64,000 nt of DNA from Haemonchus contortus. Taxonomy: Eukaryota; Nematoda; Chromadorea; Rhabditida; Trichostrongylidae. The notes below the pieces were generated by a model. It was not told the DNA's origin. It ran no database searches and saw nothing but the letters and a program-made list of their open reading frames with translations. The stretch is taken from positions 2,756,940 through 2,820,939 of the forward strand of contig LS997564.1 in assembly GCA_000469685.2 (NCBI GenBank), given 5' to 3'. Made by a program: the position numbers and the translations under genes. This document shows, in pieces, positions 24,261 through 36,600 of the stretch (positions are counted from its first letter, which is position 1; each line of letters opens with the position of its first letter).

Positions 24261-27144
24261 AGTAAGCACACCACAATCGACCATCGCTCGAGTATTGAAT
24301 TAAGACAATGCGGTGGCATGGGAACAAAGTCCACAGTTCAAGCTGATCGCCCTCTATCGCGATCGATCAGTGGAGACATGGTAGGAAAAGGGTCGGAGGC
24401 TGACTTGAATATTGTTCAATGGACAACAGTCTCTAGGGAACTGGTCAGAACACCAGCCTCTCAGTTTTCCCAGGCAACTTTCTTTATGAATAAAGGGAGT
24501 AATCAGCAGGAAGTACCATATTTCTTCGCCACTGAAAAAACTTTGGTGCTCAGTGGCAGAGAATGGGTGGCATTGACGAAAGACGTCACAGTGATTGCTG
24601 ACTTGATGGCTTGGTATACTTTAAGGTCCGAGTTATTAGGGTTTCCCACTTTCTCACGAAGCGATAAAGCTTCACTCACTAGAGCGAAGCATCGTGACGG
24701 TGCAATGTTCAGCAAATTCCGGATCCTGAATGCATTGCGGTTCTTCTGCCGAAGAGGTTGCTGTTAGGGTTTTCAAATACTCTCCTTTCTCCACAACTCA
24801 TTTTACCATCCTCTTCTAACACTTCTTAGCACTGAGCTTTAATGGATGGAGTTGACACACGATAAGCAAAAGTGTTCAAAGGAAATCTGGGTGTTCGATA
24901 GCAGGGAGCGGGAGGGAGAAATCACCTTTGCTATTTAACTCCAGCGTTGAAGAAGTACGATGCTCGCTCCTCCCCCTCACCACTCCCCTCACTGAATTTT
25001 CTTCGGTTTTTCAACTTCTAGCGAGGAATCAGACAAAATCCTCAAAAGCCGCCTGAAAACTGTTCAATTGGACAAATGAACGTCAGAGTCGAAGAAGCAT
25101 AGACTGCTAGAGGAGAAAGAAGAAAATGAAGGAAATTCATAACAGGTTATGCTGCTTGCAGCCAAAAAGTTATTCGAAGAATCGATGAGCGACGAGGGAG
25201 GGGAGGGGGGGAGTGTATAATTACTTTCTACAATAACTGTTAACATAGGCAAATCCTAATACTTCGTTTGTGGATGTCTCAATTTGTTTCAATGTAAATG
25301 CTATGACGCTCTTCGCCAGGAACTTCTAGTTAGATCAGAAACCCGATTGAATCACGGTGCTAAAGGCCCGAAGTCACAGTAAAATTTTGGATTACTCGAT
25401 GTCTCACATGGTAGACATAGCAAGGAAAAATGGTCTGAGAGCTTCTGTGCACACAGTCACCATGTGGATAAAGCTGTTGAAATACTATTACAAGGTGAGA
25501 GAGAAGCAGAAAAAAAGTAAAAAAAAAACAAAAAATCGAGCAGCGGCCTCCTGTAACCGCACGTACCACCACCCTGGCTGGAATCAATGCGGATGGGCGG
25601 CCCAATTGGGTGATCAATACACACATGATCTTCTCTCCCTGAAGCGGCTAGAAGTTGAAATTATACCGAAGCGATGCAGACATATCCCCAATGGAAAGAT
25701 CTCTTATGTTGATCAGTTCAGATGTAGGAGCTTCAACTTGTGAAGACCTATAGCTACAGCGAGCTGGAATCTCGTCCAAATACCCTTCCATGTTATATCC
25801 GTCATGGTAATCTCGTCCAACCCCTATTTTCTCAACTTTTGAGGAGCCTTATTTTCCTTGAAATTGGCGAATCGCTTTCTCCTTTACTGATAATCTATCC
25901 CCAACCTGTACTTCCGCTTTTCAAATGAAAAGGAGCACTTCAGAATTATCGAGAACTGCGCCTTCAAGGATCCAGGCAAGTCAGGAGTGCTATTATGGCC
26001 CTCTTGCATTACCATATAATGATGAAGGTGCAGGTCTTTTCACAAAACTAAGATCAGGTAGTAAGCAGGTAAAGCACTGTACTGCTACAGCTATTTCTTC
26101 TTCACAACATAATCAAACATATGAAGCATATTTGCAATATGTAGACTACTTTATTTACCAGTTACAAATTAATATGTACTAAAATCCAAAAGATTCGGGT
26201 AATCGATAAAAAATATTTTCAAAAACATCTCCAAGACGATTGAAATGATTGGAATTTGTTCAAGGAAAAAATCGAGCAATTATAATGAATTCCGTGAATC
26301 CGTGACAAAGTGCCATCAACTTCGACACTACTAGTAGGATCAGTTATGGGCTAAGGCCATGATCAGTGGGGGAACCGCATGCATTGATTGTCAGCAAGAA
26401 TTAGAAGGCAGCAAACATGACGAGAGCGTATAGACGTGATCCTTGGAACCTTTTTGAGAATCAGAATATCCACTCTTTGGATTCTTCTACTACTCCGAGA
26501 GCATCCGCACAGGGTGGCCAGGAAGATCTCAGCAACATCTATTCAGACCCAGCGTCTCCACCTCCTCCAAAGCAAAATACAGATGAGTGGTTATTGCAAG
26601 AGCTTAAAAGACAGAGAAGGCGAGTTTCAGAAACGGTTTGGTCAGTGAGAAATAGGAAATGTTCCCAAATTTTATAAAATGAGCTCCTTCGGCTACTTAA
26701 AATGAGCCATAACTAAGCATAACTTCTTGGCCGATGCTGCTGATGCTTGATGCTCGAATTTGGAAGGGAAAATTGGATTCATATCAAATGAACGCAGCAA
26801 GAGTTTCATACATTAAGAAGCAGACTATATTTCAAATAAAAAAATTAAATATTAGGAGTAAAAAAGTCAAAAATTCAAGTTATTCATGGGAACGCTCAAT
26901 GCCCATATGCTTTGAACAGAATTGCAATCGATCACGCTTTATCATAATCGTTTAAAAAAACATGAGACTATACATTGTTGTTAATTACAATATTACAACG
27001 TATTAATAAATAATGTAAAAAATAAATTACTGCAGGTACAAATCGAAAAATGGAGGTTGTTTCATCTGAAAAGATGAAAAATCGAATTAGTAGGCACTGA
27101 TAAAAAAGAACAAGGAATTTTGCCTTAGTGAACGTGGAAATATG
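24261..27144. other. Intergenic, no gene recognised
   Basis: The longest frame, 24258-24767 (169 codons), and the frame 25357-25743 (128 codons) show no domain, no splice context and no conserved motif that I can see. From about 26700 the base composition becomes strongly AT-rich on approach to the unc-71 3' end. Confidence 0.4.
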
Positions 27145-27292
27145 GGTGGGTGGCAGACTTTGTACCGACGAATTTCCCACGATCGCACACATACACGCGG
27201 CCACGGTTTCGCGGCAACTACAGTAATCGTCCGCTAGGGTTTCGAATCTTATCCCCATACTGCGCTACGTCGGGTACAAAGTCTCACACCCA
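27145..27292. mobile_element. Small MITE with GACTTTGTAC termini
   Basis: The termini are inverted repeats: AGACTTTGTACCGACG near 27155-27170 and CGTCGGGTACAAAGTCT near 27269-27285, with weaker outward extension (GGGTGGC against CACACCC). The 148-bp element has no coding content. It lies about 330 bp beyond the unc-71 stop codon, in or just past its 3' untranslated region. Confidence 0.7.
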
Positions 27293-27620
27293 ACACATAG
27301 TGGAGGAAAAGACGAGAACGCTAGTACCGAATATCACCGAATTTTCTCGAATTCTTCTAGGAGTAACTCCTATTACTTCTATCGCCAAATTGCTACCAAA
27401 TTACCTCATTACAAAGACAATTTTAGCGAAATTTTGAGCGAAATACTGTTAAAGTGATAATGACTGATGAGATCAAATCTTAAGGATGTTGTGAGCGAAC
27501 AAAGTGCAGTGAAAAGAATAACAAATAACTAATTACAAGTCACGTAACAGAAGTAGCAGAAACGCCCATAACACAATATTCTGTTCAAATGAGGCCTACA
27601 ATTGTCAACAGTGAGCAAAC
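27293..27620 (-). other. Probable unc-71 3' UTR and downstream sequence
   Basis: This is the sequence following the unc-71 stop codon on the minus strand. I saw no canonical AATAAA on the minus strand here, so the cleavage site is not placed. There are no other features. Confidence 0.4.
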
Positions 27621-30600
27621 TCATGTATGTATCGAGGAAGACATTTCTAATTTGAAAGAGTCATTAAAAAGGGATGGACTTTGACGGAAATCACAGGTGC
27701 CTCGGCCTAGAGCCGGAGACGATTCGCCGTCCCCGACCCCAAGTCGGCTATCCGGTGGACGAGTTTCCAGATCGTAGCCTCGGCTGGATTCTGTATTTGA
27801 ACCATGATCGTGGTCTGCTTCGACACCGGACAGTTCCTCTTCACCACACACTTCTCCAATTGGCTTATAGGAACTTCCTGAAAAGAATTAAAGTGGAATT
27901 ACTTTCCAACAACAACCAGCTTTCGGATCAGGCAGGGTTAATGCTGCGAAGACATCATTTGAACCTTCTTAGCCTAAACTCCAAAAAAAATCAAAAAGCG
28001 AAGAACCCGATACCTACCGTAAGCATCTAGAGCATATCGTGTGTCCAACAGTTCGATACAGTTGTCCCGAAACTCATCAGCGCCGTCGTCGTTAGTTTGA
28101 AGATTCCGAAGTAACTGCTTTATGTTGTTCAGCCGCAAGGGGGTTGGAGCAAGATGTTCCGTACTAGCGCTTGGTGATTGCGACCAACTATTTAACGACC
28201 TTAAAGAGTAACTATTCAATAAAAAGTAAGATATTATATTTCAAAACAAAATGGCTTTAAAATGAGAAAAAGTTGAGCGACTTCCCCTGAGGCTCGAGCA
28301 AGGGAATTTCAAAATCATCAAGTTCACCCCGGTACCCCACGACCTTTTGGACATTTCCAAAATAACTAAGCCAAACAAGGAGAGCAGTACTCCATGTCAC
28401 GACAATAACTTCTTTTGCTTGATTTCAGGTACTGTTGCTCCAGTATGAACAAATTTGAAAGCACAAGTGAGTGATGTTCTTTCGAACAAAAGTACTTAAA
28501 GGGATTGCTTCGTCTTTTTAACAAGAGCGTAACATAATTTTTCAAAAATGCTCCCAGTTTATTTAAAACTTCCCATTCAAACCTCAAAATTTGGTTGTTC
28601 TACATATGGACAAACAAATTTATGTTCAATTTATTTTTCTATTCAAGGTTGCTGATTTACGGGCAAAATGTTCGGCAACGGATAGGACTGGATAGGACTC
28701 GAAACGGAATCTGGGTTCTCGAGCCACATTTCCTAATATAAATTATGTAACCTGGAATTTTGAATCAATAAATCCAGTCATATATTGAAGGCACATTTTG
28801 CGGTAGTTCTGAGATATTTAGCTTAGATGAAATTATAGAAGTTAGAGTGCAGAACTGAGTAAAAATGGCGAAGAAAGCGCGAAATTCGGCAGATTTTGAG
28901 ATATACCAGGCGCAGAAAGCTAATAATTAAGAGGGTCGTTTAAGATTATGTATTTGTAACCGTCTGGGTGTCCCCCCCCCCTCCTCCCCCTTCCCGTGAG
29001 GGTAGTATTCGTCGGCTACCAAACGGTTCACTGTGAATGGTGCAGCCTCGACATTGTCGTCATAACACGGCCATTTTTGGGCGTGTACGTCGGCCAAGCC
29101 GATTTCATAACTCATAGCCCCCTGTCGAGATCGTTTTTCGACTTGACTGTCTCACTTAGTATCGTTGAGAGCAACGGGTTAATCCTAAAAGGAAACCTCG
29201 GGAACCATTTTTATCGCGAACTTCGCCTTCAAGGCCCTCTCTTCCTCAGTCCTTTCCGTTACATTCTTTGGTAAATCTTTGACTCAATTCTATGACTTCT
29301 TGTTCTATTCAAAATTTTGTTTGATTGATTCAACGAATCCACTGTCTATTATCTCAGTAATATTATCGTCTCCGGATCTACAGGAAGAATGGGAAGGCAT
29401 CGTTTGAATCACCTCGAAATTTAATAATTAGGAAGGTGCCATTGGTTCAAGGATTACAAAAAATATCCTAAAATTAGATTTAGATTAATTCTAAAAAGTA
29501 CCTCATGGGACGCTTTATATGGAACGGTGACGTATTCGACATAATCACGGTGGACTCATAAATATGATCAGGGACGCGTTCCGTAAAACTTATTTCAGAC
29601 CTCCTAAAAAAGATAAATCATCAATTTTCCATAATCTTCAAGGAAAACAAGTAAACTTTTTACTGTAAGAGGATTACTTGTGAGCAAGTTTCATGTGAAT
29701 GGTTCCTTTAACTAGAAGACAACTCACGCGTAAGGAATCACTTGATGAGGTTCAAAGAGTAGTTGACTTCCGGCATTCTGACTTCCACTTTCACGAGACC
29801 TTAAATAATCCATTTTTTTAAAAATATTATATGCATGCAGTTTGAAGACAAAAAAAAAACAAAATGTACAGCTGGATGGTATCTTTCATAGTCCACGACC
29901 AGTCGCTCGTGAGATGGGCCCGCGACCAGTCGCGCGACCGGTCGCGCGACTGGTCGTGGACTATGAAAGATGCAGATCCGATCCTTAGAATCAAGCAAAT
30001 CGGATGGAACGCCTTTAGCTTCCATGCTATTCTACATAGTCTTCGCTCTCAGAGAAAGAGAAGGACAAGAAATTCACGAGGAAGAAAACCCGAGCGCTTC
30101 CGTTTCAGGCCCAACTTACTTAACACTGGAAGAATCCCTTTCATCAGCTTCTGTAATTCGATTCAGCGCACCATAGACATGTTTGTTACTTTTTCTTTTC
30201 CGTTTTTCATCCCTAAAAATCGTAATTACAATTGGAACTTCAATTTACATCTGAGTACTAATGAAAACTAACCTCCAACTTGGCATACTGCCAAATTTGA
30301 TCGATCTCTGTGTCCGATCCGGTACGCTGTCATCCAGTTTTTCGTCAGAAGGCGTGGGAATTTCCACGATTGATCGGCGACGATAACAAAACAGGAGACA
30401 AACGAGTAACAGCAACAGGACTACGCCGACCTTAAGATAAAACCATTTAGCAGAGGGCCTTTCGTATAGCCTATTTGACGGGTCATTTGAAAAGGGACTG
30501 TCTATATTTCCCCTCTAATTGATACTTTATTTATTTATTTATTTAAATTGCACTTCTGGTGCGCTCATACTTCTAATACTAATACTAATAATAAAAATGC

Positions 30601-33600
30601 TAATACTTTTGGATGTTTACTGTTACCCGTTAGTTTATGTTTACACTTGTTGCTTCTACCGACTGTTTTCCGCTTTTATTTGCTATTTCTCACTGAATTC
30701 TTTATTTTTTACTCTAGAACATGCAAAAAATAAATTAACTAGTGCCAATAAATAGGTTTCTGTTAGAATTTTTTCTCAGTTATCAGGTCTCGATGGCTAA
30801 AAAATATTGAATGGCTGAGTGAGCTCAGAACTAGTAAATAACAACAGCTGACAAATAAACAATTGACTCAAAGCGCCTTGTCAGTAAACTTACAATCAAC
30901 AAAATCCCCAGCAAAGTGGCTGTATCCAGAGTCTTTCCACCAGCTATCGATGGAACGTTCACTATGGTTCGGGCCTGGCCACGACTTTTTCCCATGGTAG
31001 TATTTGACCGAACATCACATGCCGTACCGGTCCAGCCGGCAAAACAGACACAAATCTGGAAACCAACCTTTGCTAACTCGGAAAGAAATTGTTCACGAAT
31101 TTCCTATCTTGAAACAAGTTACTCTGTCACGAGTTCAAATATTGTGGAAGGGTTCGAACTCGGGACAGGGTAACTTTTCGAGATTTTGAAAGCGGTTACG
31201 TGAGTGAATTATCCGAATTATCCAACGATGACCGAAGCAAAACGACCAAATCAGATTCAGATATCAGTCAATCTTCGATGAAAGGGCTACTGCAACTTAT
31301 ATGACAAAAAGTAAGCTGAAACGGCCGAAAAATGGCGCCCTAAAAGTCCAAAGCTTTCTATCCCTCTCTCTTCAGACCATATTGTAGAAGATGCCTAAAC
31401 CATACCCCTGTTCTGGGTGGTAACACTGAGGGTGACTAAATGACCGCGAGCTAATCGACTACTTTTATCGTCACCTTAAGTTGGTAATATTTGTAATAAG
31501 CTGACGAAAAAGGCTGAAGTGAGGTCAGGTAGGCGATCATAACTAATGAAACCGCCCACCTCTCTCGATGAGACCGGGTTTTCCCATAAGTTCCCTAAGC
31601 CCATTCGGCTATGAATTGTGCCCCTAACTAGTAAATGCAACTACAGAAAACTGTAAATAATTTCAACTCACAGCAGTAGTGGTGCAGTCGCCATGCCCAG
31701 AACACTGCAATGCATGATTATTAGAGGGGCAGGTGATGGTTGTAGAAACCTGAAATAACATTCAGCCAATGATAATAATATTAGAGATTAAAAATCAAAA
31801 AATCCTCTCAAATTAAGAAAAAACGGCCTAAAATGAGCAGAACAGTTCTGAAAAGCTTACAGAAGACATTTCCACACAGGATCCAGCCACACATAACCGA
31901 CCAGGGCCACAACTGGAACCATCCTTGACCAGCCCCACGTTTTCATCAGCGATTGACTTGCATTGCACCTGAATACAACACATCAACAGCAGTAAAAATT
32001 GAAATACCCCACCCATCGTGATGGAATGGGCTGGCAAGACAAAGCAGAGGTACAGTAAGACCAGTGCAATGACGTTTCCCGGCAAGGAAATGAGTAAAGG
32101 GTGGAAGGAAGGTTGAGAAAATTGAGGAAAGAGTACGCAGGGAACATCGGCCGCCTTCACCCGAGCCAAAAAAGAAATCAAAGGAAGAACAATCTCGTCA
32201 CCTGTTTATCATCTTGCAAAAACTGGAACGTGAAAGCCCTCAGAGCGGACTGAGACGGAGTCGTGGCTCCATCTTGACATTGCAGTGTACCACATCGAAT
32301 ATGCTCCTGTTGGCAGGATCGGTAGGTACCCGTACCGTCAATGGTACCACAGTTAGCGTATTCATGACCACGAGTATTCTGTTTGAAACATTCCTGTTCA
32401 GCAACTCGGGCACCTAAACTGATGGGGAACCAATTTCGATTAATCCTTCTGGGATAGTGACCCTAGTGGCATCAGAACTAATCTACTGAACAATACTTGA
32501 AATTCGACTAGTAACTGGGTGCACGTACTATCACCCCAGATTTCTTGACACTGTTGGTGGGGATCACTGCAGTTTCCACGCCAGCATTGACCAGCTCGTC
32601 CACAAGCCGTTCCGTCCATGAGATGACCATCCGGAGGACAATCGCCAGACTTCCCATCACAAGTCTCAGCCACATCACATGACGAACGAGCACTCCTACA
32701 TATCTCGCCAGATCTTCGTAACTGAAATAAAGTTTTATTCGTCCAGAAAACCCTGTAGCGACTTCCGACACCCTTTGAGGGTCTGCTCACCTCACATCGA
32801 TGACAACACTGATGATGAGCCGCACATTGGGCATGAGCTCTGAGAGTACAGGTCAGTGGATCACAACATGGATCAGTGCATGTCTCACGACTTCCACAAT
32901 CACATTCCTCCGATCCGTCCACGACGCCATTACCACATTCTCGAAGTTGCGATGGCTGAATCACGTATATTCAACATGAACATTGGTACAACCCTATTTC
33001 TGCTGAATAAAATATTTCGAGCTGATTGAACCCATTTTCGCCTCAACCAAGCTCTCAAATACGTAGATAATATGGGTGTGAAGGCTGATGGACCTTATTT
33101 ACCCAGAAAGGGGTAAGTGAGCTATGAAGATCAGCGTAGCATAGCTTCTAGAAGCGCTAAGCCACACCTGCACTATCTGTAAGACCAAAGCTTCCCTACA
33201 GAGTTGAAATATTTTGTGAATGACTTCCTGAACAGGACCAAAATGAAACACTGAATGATAGGGACCTTAGCCAGCTATTGTGCAAACGCTGTACCTAATC
33301 AGATATCTCTAGAATTTCAAAGTCGTATGCGGTGCGCATCCCGAACAGACCTACCGGTGCAGAAAACTTTTCGATAGGATGGTCAAGAAAAAACTGAACT
33401 CACTTGGAAGGGTTTATTCAATAAGCACTGTACATGTCCAGATTGCCAGACACCATGCATCCGAGCAATGGAACACTTGGAAAACTGCCAAGAAAACGGA
33501 GCACCAGGCATACTATAACAAACTACTTTTTTCTATTGAAAAGTAACAACAATAAGAATCTGAAATCTATCGGAACTTTGGACTTACCCAGGCCTATCAG

Positions 33601-36600
33601 TCATAATGCAACGGTGTTTTGATGAATCGGTTTCACATTGACAAGATTGAGTGTCATGTTCGAGACCGAACAGATGCCCCAGGGATTCTGCCAACATCTG
33701 ACCTGCCCATTGAGCCGCGAATGCATCGATAGCCTACAAAATTGAACTACTAACTGGAAGCCATTCTCTGAAACATCTCTATGAAAGATAGATGAATTTT
33801 TGCTGAACCAATCTCATTTTTCGAATGCCATCGTTCGCGCATTTGAAAGCCATACATTAGAAACGTTCTGAATACCTGACCAAAGACTTGGCAGCCAACC
33901 CATGTGCAGTCACCAGTTTCCACCTACTACCCGTTTTTGGCAGCATTTACTTGATGCACCGAGAGAGATGACCCGAATCCGATAATGTGAACGAACTCGG
34001 TGTGGTCCCGAACCATCATACTGTAGGGACGCAAACTGGTATCATTCCGTGTGTGGGAACTGCGCGATATGACCCTGCGCACGTTCTTCCAGGGATAGGG
34101 AAAAGGCACGGCAATGTGTAGGCTATTGCCTACGTTTCCTGTATAGAATGCCATGGCCAATAACGCCGTTTAATCCCCTCCTACCGAAATTGTTAACTCG
34201 GTGTTAATGTTCTTGGAAGATGGAAGCCGATTTGCATATTATGATGATAAAACTTTTGAAATCAGGGAGCTGCCTACCACAACCTGCTGAGTCTGAAAAC
34301 ATCTAGGGATACGCTTGTGTCGTTTGGAGGGGCCTTTCGTAGGTTTTCTCGGGTATGGGTACATTCACCCAGGACTGGATGGACGCGGCAAATCGCGCGG
34401 CGAAGTTCGTGGCGATTCAAACGACTTTAGCGCCTACCATTGGGGCCTAAATTCGAAATAGAGTAGATTGGTAGGATCATCTGACCATACCAATCTACTC
34501 CAAGTTTGCGTCCCAATGATAGGTGCCAAAGCCGTCCTAAACGCCACGAATCTCCCGCGCCATTTGCCGCGTCCATTCAGTTCTGGGTGAATGTTCCGTC
34601 CCCGTTTTCTCTTATAGTTATCTAAGCATTGGAATCGCAAACTAAGTTTTACTGGTCAACTAGCTACCTCAAATTCGGGCCATATCCACACTCATTTGAA
34701 GCGCTGATTGTTGAAAGAAATTAGATAAGCGGCGCGTCCCATAAAAGTTCCCAAATGAGCGTTTTCATTAAAAAATGTTCAGATCTCCAACATTTCGCTT
34801 CAATAATTCACTGTCCAATCACTTCACACGCAACAGAGCCCAGGAACTTCCCAAAATCCCCCATCCCCAAGATAGAGCCCCAATTTCCTGCTAAATCGAG
34901 ATGTCATTGTGTGCGCGTATTCACAAATCCAGCCCAAGCGTTGTCGATTTAATGCCCCCGACAAATTCCTGTGGGACAAGAATTAATAGCAATAACATAT
35001 GGCCCGAACACCCCAAATCCCATGCACTACGATGGCATTACGCATGGCGCCACAAATCCTTCGATGTCCAACCGCATTAAATGAGTCGTCTAATGAGTCA
35101 TCAGATTTCCTCAGCAGAACGAGACAGGCGCTGCGAATCTGAACGGCTTTTTCAACCCATTAGCAGCAGCATCAAGCCACCAGGACGGATTCCAAGTCTC
35201 CGGTACCCTTTCAAATTCCTCACTGACATGGTCATTGAATTAACGGTAGCGCTTTTTTAACCTTGACCTAAACGTACGGAACCACAAAGTCTTAGAACTC
35301 GGTTTTTTTGGAGCAAGGAGAAAAATTCTTACAGATTTTGTCAAAATTCGTTTCTATCAACCGCAACCCTTGATTCTCCAGATTCCCTCATGCCTTTTAG
35401 TGCATATCTTGTGCTGTTACAAATAAATAAGTAAACAAAATACTACTAAATAAGGAATAGGGCAATAGGAAACCGTGACAGAAACATGCAGTTGGTATCA
35501 TAAAAAATACAGCCACAGAAGAAGTTATCCTTTCATTAGACCCAATAATCTCGATAATGCAACCGCCTCCGAGATACCCGGATAGATACGGTGCCCGGAA
35601 ATCGCAAGTACGGGTTCGAATCCCGTCCAAGGCTGAAGTTGTGTCCATAAATCGACACGAAATTGATGCCATCTACTGTACCTAGACCCTTGACCTCACG
35701 TATCTCTGTGATAAACCAAATTACGGAAATATGTAGATAGTTATTTGATGGGTATAATTTCCTCAGAATGGAACACCCTCGCTTATTCTAATAGTGCCCC
35801 TATTGCTCTTTAAAACAACTCTCATCTAACACAATACTGCCTCCCTGGCCACGATGGCACGCCAGAGACCCGACTATATCCTACGACTCCTTCCGGAACG
35901 AGTCCAACTTGCGATTACTATCACTGTCAGGGCTCCTTCGCTGTATTGGCTATCATTACAGCTTTCAGTATAGGCATGAATCAATAATTTTGCCTACTGT
36001 TTTCCGTCATAATCCCACATTGCCTGGTGGTGACGAGTGGTTTACTTGCTACCATGTAACATACAAGTGGAGGCGCACCCAGTGGAGTGTATAAATATGT
36101 AGATAAAAAAATAAATGAATGGGAATGCGGAAGCTTTCAAGATATCGTCTTTTTTGCAGAATTTTCCAGGAAAATGTGATAGTCTCGACGGGAATCGCAT
36201 CCTTTTTTGAAGCCAGAAGTCGCTCAATTAAGCAAATATGATAAAGACCGTTGGAATCACGAACCAACGTAGCCCGGTTGAAAGCGAACACAAGTTAGAT
36301 AAGGCTAGGATACGAGTCCTTCGAACAGTAACAAAAATGTCTCTTCAAAGAAAAACAACCATTTCTTCCACCATGACCATTCGCTTGGCCAAATACAAGT
36401 TTCTATCTCACCCTATCATTTTTGAATTGACCAAATCAGACCTAAGGCCTGGAGATCCCTCAAAATGCGATAGATTTGTCATGCATTACCCTTGTATGTC
36501 AAAATGAAGCGATTTCAAACTCATGCTCCAATCAAACCCTGTTCGACACTTGTCTACTGAGGCATGCAAATTCATTGCATGCATTTACTCAACGAACCCT

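Larger units (their letters stand above)
27621..31055 (-). other. unc-71: unc-71 exons 17-22: EGF end, transmembrane helix, cytoplasmic tail
   Basis: Exon 17 ends in LLGILLI and exon 18 begins VGVVLLLLLVCLLFCYRRR, so the single transmembrane helix (about residues 721-747) is split by an intron. The remaining 240 or so residues (exons 18-22) are cytoplasmic and hydrophilic, with SIKFGSMPSW, FTERVPDHIYES and a Ser/Asp/Gly-rich last exon ending SSSIHT. No SH3-type PxxP cluster stands out. The tail sequence is not diagnostic, and I support these exons by phase agreement, acceptor and donor quality and open frame rather than by homology. The stop codon is at 27623-27621. Confidence 0.75.

Noticed and set aside
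24258..24767. 169-codon frame on the plus strand
   Set aside because: No motif, no splice sites and no initiation context. It directly abuts a dispersed repeat copy, so I treat it as repeat-derived or chance.
30519..30755. 78-codon hydrophobic frame on the plus strand in unc-71 intron 17
   Set aside because: AT-rich sequence next to a repeat tail gives Leu/Ile-rich frames by chance, and there is no supporting context.
35565..35633. Functional tRNA gene
   Set aside because: The T arm is perfect but the A box, D arm and anticodon arm are not formed and the acceptor stem has mismatches. Kept only as a tRNA-like repeat.
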